From: Sphaerolaimus hirsutus
Taxonomy: Eukaryota; Nematoda; Chromadorea; Monhysterida; Sphaerolaimidae
NCBI GenBank assembly: GCA_964036195.1
Contig: OZ038454.1
Location: 24,166,315-24,230,314 of the forward strand
Direction: 5' to 3'
Length of the DNA: 64,000 bases
Part shown: positions 1 through 47,800 of the stretch, in pieces
Layout of the letters: each line of letters opens with the position of its first letter
Numbering within the stretch: position 1 is the stretch's first letter
The notes under the pieces: model-generated
The model's input: the letters and a program-made list of their open reading frames with translations, nothing else
Told to the model about the DNA's origin: nothing
Databases searched by the model: none
Position numbers and translations under genes: made by a program

Positions 1-121
1 TGTGCCAGGAAAACGTAACAAAACGTAACGGTATTTTTGGAAAGCGTAAACGTAAACGTAAGTATAAATACCCGAATAACCGGGTATTTCGGGTAAACGT
101 AAATACGTTTTCGCAACTCTG
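1..121. mobile_element. Right part of a hAT-like element (CAGAGTTG family)
   Basis: ACGTAA-rich sequence ending GCAACTCTG. The same end is found on complete copies at 39131-40465 and 44484-45278. The left end is outside the window. Confidence 0.6.
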
Positions 122-1472
122 CCCAAAAGTGACATTGCGCCCGGCCGGCACTCTTATCCGGCGATTGCCGTACTCGCTAAGTCTGGTAACGCGGGTTCGA
201 TTCTTGCATGCACCTGTGCATTTTATGCGCATTTTCATCGTATTGATCAAACCTTTTAGCTGCTAGCTACGGAAAGTGTCATGTCTGTTGGCGATATGAT
301 ATATCGCTTTTAATCTCCCCAAAAATGTTAGCCCGCGTTAAAGCTTTGATTTGTCGTACATAGAATGTGTGTTCATAACCATAACACTACCGTAAGCATA
401 CAGACACTATGGCAGTCATCATTTCTGTACAGCAGAATTGTCAACATGTTTGAAAAGCCATCCAACTTCATGCATCAGGTATTTTCTAGTCTAATCATCT
501 GCTGCCTGAATCCCTTAGAACAATCGTATTTTGCGACGCGTCGAAGCGTGTGCAAATTTTTTGTGTCGCCTACTTCCAAAGACTTTTTTCACGATTTCTT
601 GTAGTCAGTGGCGACATGCCGGTTTCTATGCCCTGCCGGCGTTATTTTGTTATCACCAAAAAATGTGATGCGACCATTTTTTCGAGATGGATTTAATCAG
701 TGTTATTTAGTGGAATATTTGAAAATGATTGATATCAAGTTTTCAGTTTTGGTGGTGATTTTTTGGCGTGTGGCTCCAGCCGCCGGCGGTGCGTTCCCGT
801 TTTTTTCGTTCGACAGCAAATTTTTGACGCGTTTCATATTTATTTTCGTTTGCCCGATGCCTTCATCTCAATTTTTCGGAGGAAGTGGTGCCATTTTTAC
901 ATAGGTAGTGTCATTTTCATCTTTTGTATTTACCTATATGGTGCCACTTTTTAAAATGGTGACGTTGACTCTAAGATGGTGCCATTTTATGGAGTGATCC
1001 AAGTGACTAGAAATTTTGATTTTCATTTAAAAAATTTATTTTGTGCATGAAATTTTTTATAATGAAAATATGATTTTGCACATGAAAAGATGCCATTTTT
1101 ATTTCTCTATAAAAAATTATTTTGAACATGTAAAATTCAAAAATGTAAATTCTGTAAAAGTTTTATCTTGCACAAGGAGAATATAAGTTTTAGAGTCCAT
1201 GGCGCCACTCACTGCATACACTGCTACCATTTTGGAGTATGTGGCGCCACTCCAAAAGTCGGTGCCACTTTCCTTCCAGTCTATGGTGTCACATCATCAA
1301 AATGGTGCCACTTGGAAGTCTGTTTCGCCATTCCATAAAAATGGTGCCACTTGGAGTCCATGGACGCGTGACGCTATTTCGAAGGGGGTATTTTATTCAA
1401 ACAAATACGGTAATAGGTAACTGCATAGCCACACTGTTGGATTCAATCGCAAATCCCTCGCGCCCCGAGCAG
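122..1472. other. Intron or upstream sequence, no exon seen
   Basis: AT-rich. Contains a tRNA-like B-box (GGTTCGATTC near 199) and, from about 880 to 1360, repeated ATGGTGCCACTT and TGGTGCCATTTT motifs in both orientations. No coding exon with good splice sites was recognised, although exon 1 needs an upstream donor. Confidence 0.5.
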
Positions 1473-37840
<36,368 letters not shown>

Positions 37841-38217
37841 TCTGTTTGGACACACGTGTATTTTACAGTGTGAGGTCGCATTTTGTGATACAATACCGTA
37901 TTTGCTTGATTATACCCCCTTAATAATTCCCCTCGAATAATTCCCCCTGTTAAGCCGGAATAGAGCTCAGCGTCGATTCGACGTGAAATGACGACGTGAA
38001 ATGACGTCGTGAAATTAATTACACGAGTGTGGATCATGCTATGGGTCTACAATTTTCTAAGGATAATATATGAATCAATACCTTAATCGTGTCCAATACT
38101 GAGTGTTATCAGCCACAACTAGAGCGAATTGAAAAATTCAATTTTTATCATTCCACGTCATCATTTTACGTCAGGGAACAACTTGACATTTCACGTCAGA
38201 CTATTGCAGCCAAGTGA

Positions 38218-39037
38218 GCTCTGAGTGTCAAGGCCCAGCTTGAAATGCATTTTAATGACTGTTTTCATTCTATTTTCTGGAATATGGCGGCAGATGATAA
38301 AAATAGCTATTTTAGCCATTTCCATTGCTTTTCAGTGTGTTGGCTGTTGAATATGTCATCCACATCATATGTTATGACTTTGTCATGGCTGCATATGTGC
38401 TGTAAATGTACTGGAGATGCCCAAGTACTGATGTTGATTTCATCAATGGCTGTTTCTCCAGACATATGGCCCTCATGTTCAAGCAGTTTGTAAAGGCAAC
38501 ATATCTGACTGTAAGAGGAATGTTCAAGCTTTGAAATGAGTGCTTTCATGCATAAATCTGTTCACACAAATGTGAGATATGCTACAGCGAAGTTGTTACT
38601 GCCATTATCTTGTCTATTTACTACTGAATTTACAATTTTTGTGATAACATGATGTTTGAGATGGCCAATCTCATATTTGTGTGAACAGATTAATGCATGT
38701 AAGCACTCATTTTAAAGCTTGAATATTCCTCTTACAGTCAGCGATTTTGCCCTTACAAACTGCTTGAACATGGGGGCCTTATGTCTGCAGAAACAGCCAT
38801 TAATGAAATCAACATCAGTACTTGGACATCTCCAGTACATTGACAAAACATATGCAGCCATGACAAATTCATAACACATGATGTGGATGACATTCATCAG
38901 CCAAGGCATTTTCAGCAACTGAAAGGCAATGGAAATGGCTAAAATAGCTATTTGTATCATCTGCTGCCATGTTCCAGAAAATAGAAGGAAAACAATCATC
39001 AAAATGCATTTCAAACTGGGCCTTGACACTCAGAGCT
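38218..39037. repeat. Long foldback: about 360-base arms, 90-base loop
   Basis: Left arm 38218-38578 starts AGCTCTGAGTGTCAAGG; right arm 38669-39037 ends with its complement. Blocks such as CATCAATGGCTGTTTCTCCA and AAAATAGCTATTTTAGCC reappear inverted. Identity is high but with indels. A transcript across it would form a long hairpin. Confidence 0.75.
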
Positions 39038-39130
39038 GGTTGGGTGCCATACTTCTGCAAATCTGCCATTTGTTGCAGAATGCAGCTTTGAAAATCAGGA
39101 TTTAAGACCAAAAAACACTAGGGTGCCAAC

Positions 39131-40465
39131 CAGAGTTGGAAAAACGTATTTACGTTTACCCGAAATACCCGGTTATTTGGGTATTTATACTTACGTTTAC
39201 GTTTACGTTTTCCAAAAATACCATTACGTTTTGTTACGTTTTCCTGACCAAAATACCCGGGTACTATGGAAACGTAAAAAAATTGTGATCGTTCACATGT
39301 GCACATGTTCAAATGGGGTGCACCACCTGCAGCCGCATAAACGTAACATGTATACATACAAAAATGTAGTGTATGAAAAAAGTGACTGCACGCTTGCACT
39401 TACACATGGAATACTGGGTACATATTTACCTATTCATAAATGTGTTCAAAAGCTGAACACAAAAACCTTTTTGTTTGTTTCTGGAGCGTTGCGTTTATAA
39501 ATTTTTTGTGATGAATTCCGATGACGCCACTTGCAACAACTGTGAGTAGTACATGCTTCGAAACTGGCAGGGCGACTGCAAGCTCTGGTGCCAATCCCAG
39601 ACTCTGTAGGAGTCCCTGTAAAATGTAAAATTTCATGCAAATGTCAAAACTCATGTAAAATGCCCAGCAAAATGGCAAAGATTTGCCACCCTCCAGGGCA
39701 TTTTGCAAGACTTTAGACACTTTGCATGCCATTTGACATTTTACAAGGCATTTTACAGGGTCTGGGACTACCCCAGAATCACCAGCGTTAGTTGGATTTA
39801 GCCACACTTACTACAGAAAGTGGTGCAGATGGAATGATTGACCCACCTGAAGGTGAAAATAATGGTATACCGTATTACCTCGAATTATCCCCCCCCTTGA
39901 ATTAACCCCACCTCGAAATACCCCCCCCCTAAATTTCGGCTGAGGAAATAATAACCCCCCCCTCGAAATACCCCCCCCCCCCCTAAAATTGAGTGTAACG
40001 TGAACGTACATGACAAATACCGCAGTTTGTGATCTGTACTATGCAGAACACACGTTAAAACTGATGATTAAGTGACGTTAGGGAAGGGTTTTTGTGTATA
40101 TACAGTAATATATGCCTATAAACACATATAAATATATGCGATTGTTCGATTTTTCTACGTCTGCGTATAGGGAATTTCCGAAAATTTCTGGCGAAATAAT
40201 AGACCCCCACCCCCCTCGAATTATCCCCCCCTCAAATTTTGCTGGCGAAATAATAAACCCCCTTGGGGTATTTCGAGGTAATACGGTATTCCAAAGCACA
40301 ATGGCAAATATGGTGTGTAAAATTTTTTTACGTTTATGTTTTTTTTTACGTATTCCTTGGTATTTTAAAAATACCTTACGTTTTAGTATTTATACTTTTT
40401 ATTTGGAAAAGGTATTTACGTTTACATTTACATTTTCCAAAAATACCAGTATTTGCACAACTCTG
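39131..40465. mobile_element. hAT-like element (CAGAGTTG ends) with nested MITE
   Basis: Begins CAGAGTTGGAAAAACG, ends TTTGCACAACTCTG, with perfect 8-bp duplication GTGCCAAC (39123-39130, 40466-40473). Termini are ACGTTTACGTTT-rich. It holds a CCTGTAAA-type element (39587-39773) and a TA-flanked MITE (39868-40288). Confidence 0.8.
39868..40288. mobile_element. TA-flanked MITE nested in a hAT-like element
   Basis: Ends TACCGTATTACCTCGAATTA and GTATTTCGAGGTAATACGGTA. Confidence 0.85.
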
Positions 40466-41762
40466 GTGCCAACCATGGTGATCAGCTTTAAATGAATAAA
40501 AGAACTTATCTGGCCCATGAAATGCCCTAGAGAAGAGATAATCAGTTGTGCCCTATATGCACTTGTAGGGCTTGAATTGCCCTACAAGGAGATACCCCAC
40601 TTGGCCAAATACAATTCTGTATAGCAAAGTTATGAATTGTTTTCTGAAAATATCTCAATGGTGCCAACCATGGTGAACGGGGGTGTATATAAAATCTGTT
40701 TAGGTAAATATATGTGTGCAATGACATGGAATTCTAGCTTCTTCAGTAGAATGTTCCTGGAATAACAATGGCAAAGCCTCTGGAAAAAATGTTTAAGATT
40801 TTTAGCTTTATTTCTCGAAAATGCCTTATTTGAGTGCATTTTTGTGAATCGTCGAGAAGCTCGTATTAAACTAGTTCACGGAACTTCACATCGCATTTTG
40901 GTGATGTTTTTATTTTGACACCAGTCATCTTAATATGCATGCACATCCTATTTGTTTTTTTATTGTGAAAGTCATCTTTTATTCCTTCTCTTCTATTTCA
41001 TTCGAAATGGAAACGTTGCTTATTGTGAGAAAAAGTTATGTCTGCAAATGAAGGCACATTTCATCACAAATCTTCTACCATTTGGAACCTATAAAAACAG
41101 CGCAATCGCCAGTAGCCGATCAAAGTCACTTAACACACTAAAAACTCAGAAATTTTACAATACTTTGAGACTCGATTCAGAACTGCGGCAGATCGAAAAA
41201 ACATCACCCAATTTCAGACCCCAAGTTCAATTAGAACGTAAGGAGCGGGCACCTTAGGCGCCTTACACGCGAGTAAGGGCCCACACATTAGTTGACATTA
41301 GGGTTCAAACGGGACCAGTTTTTCGGGCCGGGACCGGGACCAGAAATTATTATTATTTGGACCGGGTTAATTGAATTATTTTTCCTATCCAATCGAACCG
41401 TTTCGTCGAACCGTTTGAACCCCAGTTGACATCAAAATATGTGTCAACTAAATTCAACTAGGTTAGTTTTGGTTTATTATATATGTGATTTCAACTTTCC
41501 TGTGTTATAGAGCATACTTTATTTTATATAGTGACAGTTAATTTTCATTGTTTCTGTTTCTGCCAAAAATTTCTGCGCTAATTAGTTGACATTCAGTTGA
41601 CACGAATTTGCGATGTTAACTAGTGTGTGTCGCTTTTAAGTGCTGCAATCGAACGCGCTGGGCGCGCAATTTCAGCGTTTTCTCGCCTTTTCTCGCGCCT
41701 TATTTACCTGCGCCTTACATTCTAATTGGATCTGGCCCCTTAAACCCACGTAAACTAGTAAA

Positions 41763-41870
41763 ATGCCGCGAACGACGGATCGCAAGCGGCCCAGGCGCGT
41801 CAGCAAGGCCGACCCCACCGAGGCGGAACCCAAGCAGAAGACTGGCGAGAGGCGCCGCGGCAGGACTACG
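41763..41870 (+). CDS. PTP exon 1: basic N-terminus
   Basis: ATG in a fair context (GTAAAATGCC) with an in-frame TAA 12 bases upstream. Encodes MPRTTDRKRPRRVSK, then GERRRGRTT, very rich in Arg and Lys. Ends in phase 0 at ACG before GTTAGC. The stretch could be a nuclear-targeting or membrane-proximal basic tail (inference). Confidence 0.6.
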
Positions 41871-44800
41871 GTTAGCTCCGACTGGGCCCCGTTCCAATCT
41901 GGGCGAGGGAGAGATGAAGTGGTGATTGGAAATGAAAAGTCATCAGAAAAGTGTTGAGTAAAATTTTAACTCACAAGTATTTTCGGTCAGCACATTGTGA
42001 CAACTGTTTTTTGTCACCGCTATTTGAGGAATTGACACCAAAGTTGTTAAAAGTACTGAACTTTTTTCAAAGTAAACGTAAACGACAAGTATTTTTGTTT
42101 TATTTTGTGAACTGAAAACGTAAATTTAATTTTTTTCCTTTACACCGCGTAAAAGGTGGGTAAATTACTTTTCTTTCAGGGAAAACGTAAAAGCAAGAAT
42201 TTTTCTCAAAGTTAAGGGAATGTCTGTAAATGACCATTAAAATACGTTTTCTGTACTTGCGTACAAAAGTATCAAAACTACTGATATCATATCCGCTAGT
42301 GAACAAATAACGAGAAAGTACCAAATAGTGAGTAAAGTACCAAGTGCGCAGTCCCATCAAAACTTCCATCGTACCGCAGTTGGACGGCGGGCGGTCGTTT
42401 ACGCGCTCGCGCACCGCGGCCAACACGAGCGCCGCGGCCACCGAGAACAGGCGCACCGTGTCGCGCAACAGACGCAGGCTGGGACCCACCGCCGTGCGAG
42501 CCAAGTCCAGCGACCCCGCTGTGGTTAGGTTGTTGATTGGGAGATTTTGACCGCACTCCTGTGTACTCTGCTTATCGTATAAACCTGCTGCCGCCAATTA
42601 CCCATGCCGTGACAATTCCTTCCGATTAGGGGCACAGATGATTACTGGGTATGGATGAATAGCGGGTAGAAAGACATGACTGGCCGGTCTACTTGACTAC
42701 TGGGTTTAGATGACCAATCACCCATGCCGTTTCCGCACTCTGCGTTGTGAATAAATGTCTGTAGGATATAGAAAGGACAGCCAAATCGCAGCAGAAAATT
42801 TCACCAGGCCGGCACGTAACATCTCGCACTTCACATGATCAACTTATCCGACACTTCACACTTTGCACGGTGCGAGACTGTCCCCATCCCCCCCCCATTT
42901 GCGTTTAGGGCATGCTGAGCGGCGAGTCGCAGCCGCAGCCGCAGCGGGCGCACTCCGCTTCCAGTTCCAATCTCAAGGAGGAAGAAACGGAGGCGCCCAG
43001 TGCGCGCGGCCACGGACGCACCATGCCGCCCCTGGTGCCAAATTTAAATTGCCCCACATTTGCGAGTTGTTTTTTGGGCGGCTAGATGGATTGTGCTTTC
43101 AGGGATATTAGTCTACCGTATTTTCTCGAAATACCCCCAGGGTGTTAATTATTCCGCCAGCAAATTTTGAGGGGGGGGGGGGTGGTCAATTCAAGGGGCT
43201 TATTGAGGGGGGGTATTATGTATTTGGCCTGAAATTTATGGGACACTACATTTCAAAAAAACATTTGACCAAAGACTTAACCCTGATTGGGGGAGGCGGC
43301 GGTGTAAATTTCCAAAATATACACGAATCGGGCTGCCCGACACAAAAAACAACAACAAATTGTCGGGCAAAGTAAATCTCGCCCCCGGTCAAAGAATGGG
43401 TGGACGAGACGCTGGCCAAGGGCGTCAACGGCATCAGGGAAGAGTTCCGCGCGGTCGGACGCTACATGCCCCCCGCGGTGAGCCACTCGGTGTTCGACGC
43501 CAATCCCGCGCTGAATAGATACAGGTGTGTCCGTATGTGCTGATGGCAAGTTGGATGGTGAAATCGATTGTCTATAGAAAAGGTACTGAAGTACAAAGCT
43601 TGACCCAACAGTCCACCCACGGTCACAGCACCAGAAAAAGTACAAAATGTTTTCGCCCCGGCCGGGACTCGAACCCGGGACCTTTCACTAAGCGTGTGAA
43701 TGCACTTACCGACTGAGCTACCCGGATTTTGGCCACATTACTCACCGTTCTAACTCTATGTAAATATGAGTTGATTCGATCGAAAAGTCGATGTCGAAAG
43801 TGGCGGGTTATCAGGTGCCGATTCCTGACCCTGTAAAGTGCCAAATGTAAAGAGGCATATTCACCTAAAAATAGGTTACCATATTTCCTCGAAATACCCC
43901 CCCCCCCCGAAATAACCCCGCCCCCCCCCTTAAAATGGGCACTATGAATTTATACACCCCCCTCGAAATACCCCCCCCCCCAAAAAAAAAAAAAAAAAAT
44001 TTTAGTGTATAGGGAACGTAAATGACAAAAGCTGCGGGGTAATTCGAGGAAATACGGTAGTTCCTTTCAAATCGCTCAATTAAAATACCTAGTACTGTCC
44101 CGCAGAGACGTCAAGTGCAACGACACCACCCGGGTAGTCCTCTCCGACTCGGTGTCGCCCGGCCACAGCTACATCCACGCGAACTGGGTGGCGGGCAGCA
44201 CGGGCGACCGGGACTACATCTGCACGCAGGGGCCCACCGAGGCCACCGCGCCGGACCTGTGGGCCATGGTCTGGCAGGAGGAGGTTGGCACTTGGGAGGG
44301 ACTGCGGGACCGTGGAACAGCCCCAGACCTTGTAAAGTGTAAAGGACCCTGTAAAACGTGGATCCAATGCTTACCTTTAGATTTGGATACAAAAACAGAA
44401 GAATTGGATAGGGTACAATAAGGTTTGGATACACGTGGCACTTTACAGGGTCTTTTTCATATTTGACACTTTACAGGGCACATCAGAGTTGTTAAAATAC
44501 CGGTATTTTTGGAAAGTGTAAGTGTAAGTGTAAATACACTTTCCAAATTTTGAGTATGGATACCAAAAGTGTAAGGTATTTTAAAAATACCCAGGAAAGT
44601 GTAAAAAAAGTGTAAGTGTACAATTTTTTTTAGAAAGAGCTCTCACCATTGAGCATTAAAAAACACCACTGTTTTCACCTTTAGATCACTTTATTTGTCA
44701 TTTTCATGCATTTTTTCACATTTTACTGCATTTTATAAAACATCTCAGACTGTAACAAATACTGTAGTGGTATGAAGTTCCCTAATAATGGCACTTTTTC

Positions 44801-47800
44801 AGTGTTGATATTTTACTGATTAAGCAATGCGGTACACACTGTTTAAATGCAAGAATGGACATGCAGCAAATGTCAATGCAAAAGCCAGTTGACTTTGTGT
44901 CCAGCTGGTGAATTTCCATTGATCTTGTCCTTTTTTTACAAAAGTATGATGAACTGTAGAATACCATAAGTACTGATCAAAGGTTGGAGATCAAAGGGTA
45001 GTGTGTACATTTGTCATATTCAACATTCAATGCATAAATAACTGCATGTGTGCACTGTGCAGTTATTTTTTGTACATGACCCTATTTTATGATTTCTCAA
45101 AAGCATAAAACAGGGCCATCTGAAAGAAAAAAATACACTTTCTGTACCCGGGTATTTTGCTCAGGAAAGTGTAAAAAAAGTGTATGGGTATTTTATGAAA
45201 GTGTAAGTTTAAGTGTAAATATAAATACCCATTTACCCGGGTATTTCGGGTAAGTGTAAATACACTTTCGCAACTCTGGGGCACATGACATTTTCAGGTC
45301 TTTTAAAATGATATTTCCAGTAGTCAGTATATCACTGTACTTATTCATCAAAATACGGTAACGTCCACTAGGGTGAGGAACCCGACCCGACCCGAATCCG
45401 ATACCCGCACACTTTCTGGAACCGAAACCCGATACCAGATGCCGACTCTACTACCGTAACCCGATACCCGGCCTCAATACCCGAACCCGAACCCGAAATT
45501 TTTAGGAAACCTGCGAAATTTTTGGAACCGATACCCGATCCGAAATTTTTAGGACCCGATACCCGAACGTGAAATTTTTTCAATTCTCAACCCTAACGTC
45601 CACGCTAGGCACCCCCCACCCAACATCAATATACCACCAAACACCAATACCTATTTAGATATACCTATGCCCACCCAGGTGTCCGTAATAGTGATGCTGT
45701 GCGAGCTGTCCGAGCACGGGAGGCAAAAGTGCGCGCCCTACTGGCCCGAAACCATGGAAGAAACGCTCAGCTATGGCCAGTTCAGCGTGACGCACATCTC
45801 CTCCCAGAAGGAGTACCTGGCCTGCGGAAAAAACGTCCGTTGTGACACCCCCCTCAGCCTTTTTTATTTGAGTGTACACATATGCCAGGTTTCAAATAAT
45901 CGGGTTTGTCACACTTAAGTTCTAGGCATTTAAAAAAATTTCCGCTATCACAGCAGGGGGTGCACTATTACGCACATACGCCAATTGCGCACGTGATGAA
46001 ACCCGTCACGCACATAGACTCATCACGCACACAACTGGAGCTGTGTGCGTGACGGACATATGTGCGTGATGCGTTTATGTACGTAATTGGCATATGTGTG
46101 TGTTGGGCTTGTGACCGGGTATGCTCAACACCCCCCCCCCACAGCACAACCTGATCTCCAGAGGGTGCGGCTGGCTGTACAATGCCCAGACATTGCATCT
46201 ACATAGACAACTAGCTATGTTCATGATATATTACAATTATCACATCAATAAATGTGGTGAAAATACTCACTAACATACTAATTGTGCAATTAGTTCCCCC
46301 CAATTCCAGGCCAATGTAAATACATAATTTTAGAGCCTAATTACCGTATTACCTCGAATTATCCCCCCCTTGAATTAACCCCCCCCTCGAATTAACCCCC
46401 CCTCAAAATGGGCTGGGGAAATAATAACCCCCCCCCCCCTCGAAATACCCCCCCCCCTTCAGAATGATGTACATCATGTACATAATAAATACGTCATGTA
46501 CGCAATGTACATGATGTATATTACTGTTAATTTGCATTGCAGCTACACATAGAGTAGTTTGTGTAGCTATCTACGTTTTTATGTCCAAATATATCCTGTT
46601 TGGACACATTTATTACCCATTTTGGGTACGCAAATGCCTACTATTCACTACGATCCTTACGAAAATTTCTGACGAAATAATAAACCCCCCTTCGAATAAA
46701 CCCCCCCTCAAATTAACCCCCCCTCAAATTTTGCTGGCGAAATAATAAACCCCCATGGGGGTATTTCGAGGTAATACGGTAAGTGATTTTTTATACACAG
46801 ACATTTTGCGGCTGGCAATTAAAATAGTTGCGACCTGCGCCAAATTCACCCAAATGCCATGATGCCAGCATTACTTTAATTGCCCTAGTTTGCCAGCTGC
46901 AAACTGCCAGCACGATAATTTCATAATTGCCCAGCTCTGGCTTTCCCTGGCTGCGCTGTGAAGGGTGCACACATGTCGGCTTAGGCCTTTGAAGCTGGAA
47001 CCGAGCACTTACATTGCACTGCGCAATTACATGTGTGATGTCATTTTGTGCTGTGTTGTGAGAGATGAAGTAGTGATGGAAAATGCCATTCCACCATGGT
47101 GCTGGTGTCAAAATCATGGCGATTTTTCCAACACTAGTTACATTGCATTTTCAATTTTGGTGCATTTGCATTCTTCTCTGTGATTAGTGATGGAAAAGCG
47201 CCATGGTGCTGGAACCAAAGTCATGGTGATTTTTCCAACAATAGCTACATTCTCATTTCCATTTTGGTGCATTTCCATGCTTTTCTGTGATTAGTGATGG
47301 AAAAGCGCCATGGCGCTGGCACCAACAACATGGACATTTTTCCAACACTAGTTATACTCGGCGGACCACAATGTATGCTTAGAATCCTACCATAATTTAA
47401 TGAATAATATCTCATGAAAAATTGATTTTTCCATAGGTAACAGAAATATAAATATGAAAAACCTGTATAATTTTTGGTTCATAATTCAGATGTGTTAAGG
47501 TAGGTTTCCATACTAAGTGTGATGTCCGCGGAGGATACATTGCATTTACAATTTTGGTGCATTTCAGTGATCCGCTGCGATGGAAGCGCCATAGCGCTGG
47601 CACCAAAGTCTGGCTTAATTAGGGTCTAATTAAGTACATATTTACATTGGTCTGGGGTTGGGGGAACTAATTGCACAATTAGTATGTTCATACATGACAT
47701 GTATATTTGCACCATGATTATTGATGTGATAAATGAAATGCATCATGAACATAGCTCATCGTCCATGTAGTTGCTTTGTCTGTGCATTGTACAGCCAGCT

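Larger units (their letters stand above)
37841..41762. other. Intergenic region between the channel and phosphatase genes
   Basis: Contains a partial TA-type MITE end (37896), a long foldback (38218-39037), a hAT-like element with a nested MITE (39131-40465) and AT-rich sequence. No coding exon or clear promoter was seen. No AATAAA was noticed soon after the channel stop. Confidence 0.6.

Noticed and set aside
150..215. Possible tRNA (GGTTCGATTC B-box)
   Set aside because: No convincing A box, D arm or acceptor pairing.
42100..42597. 165-codon minus-strand open frame over PTP exon 2
   Set aside because: Antisense shadow of the Arg/Ser-rich exon, which has phase-matched splice sites on the plus strand.
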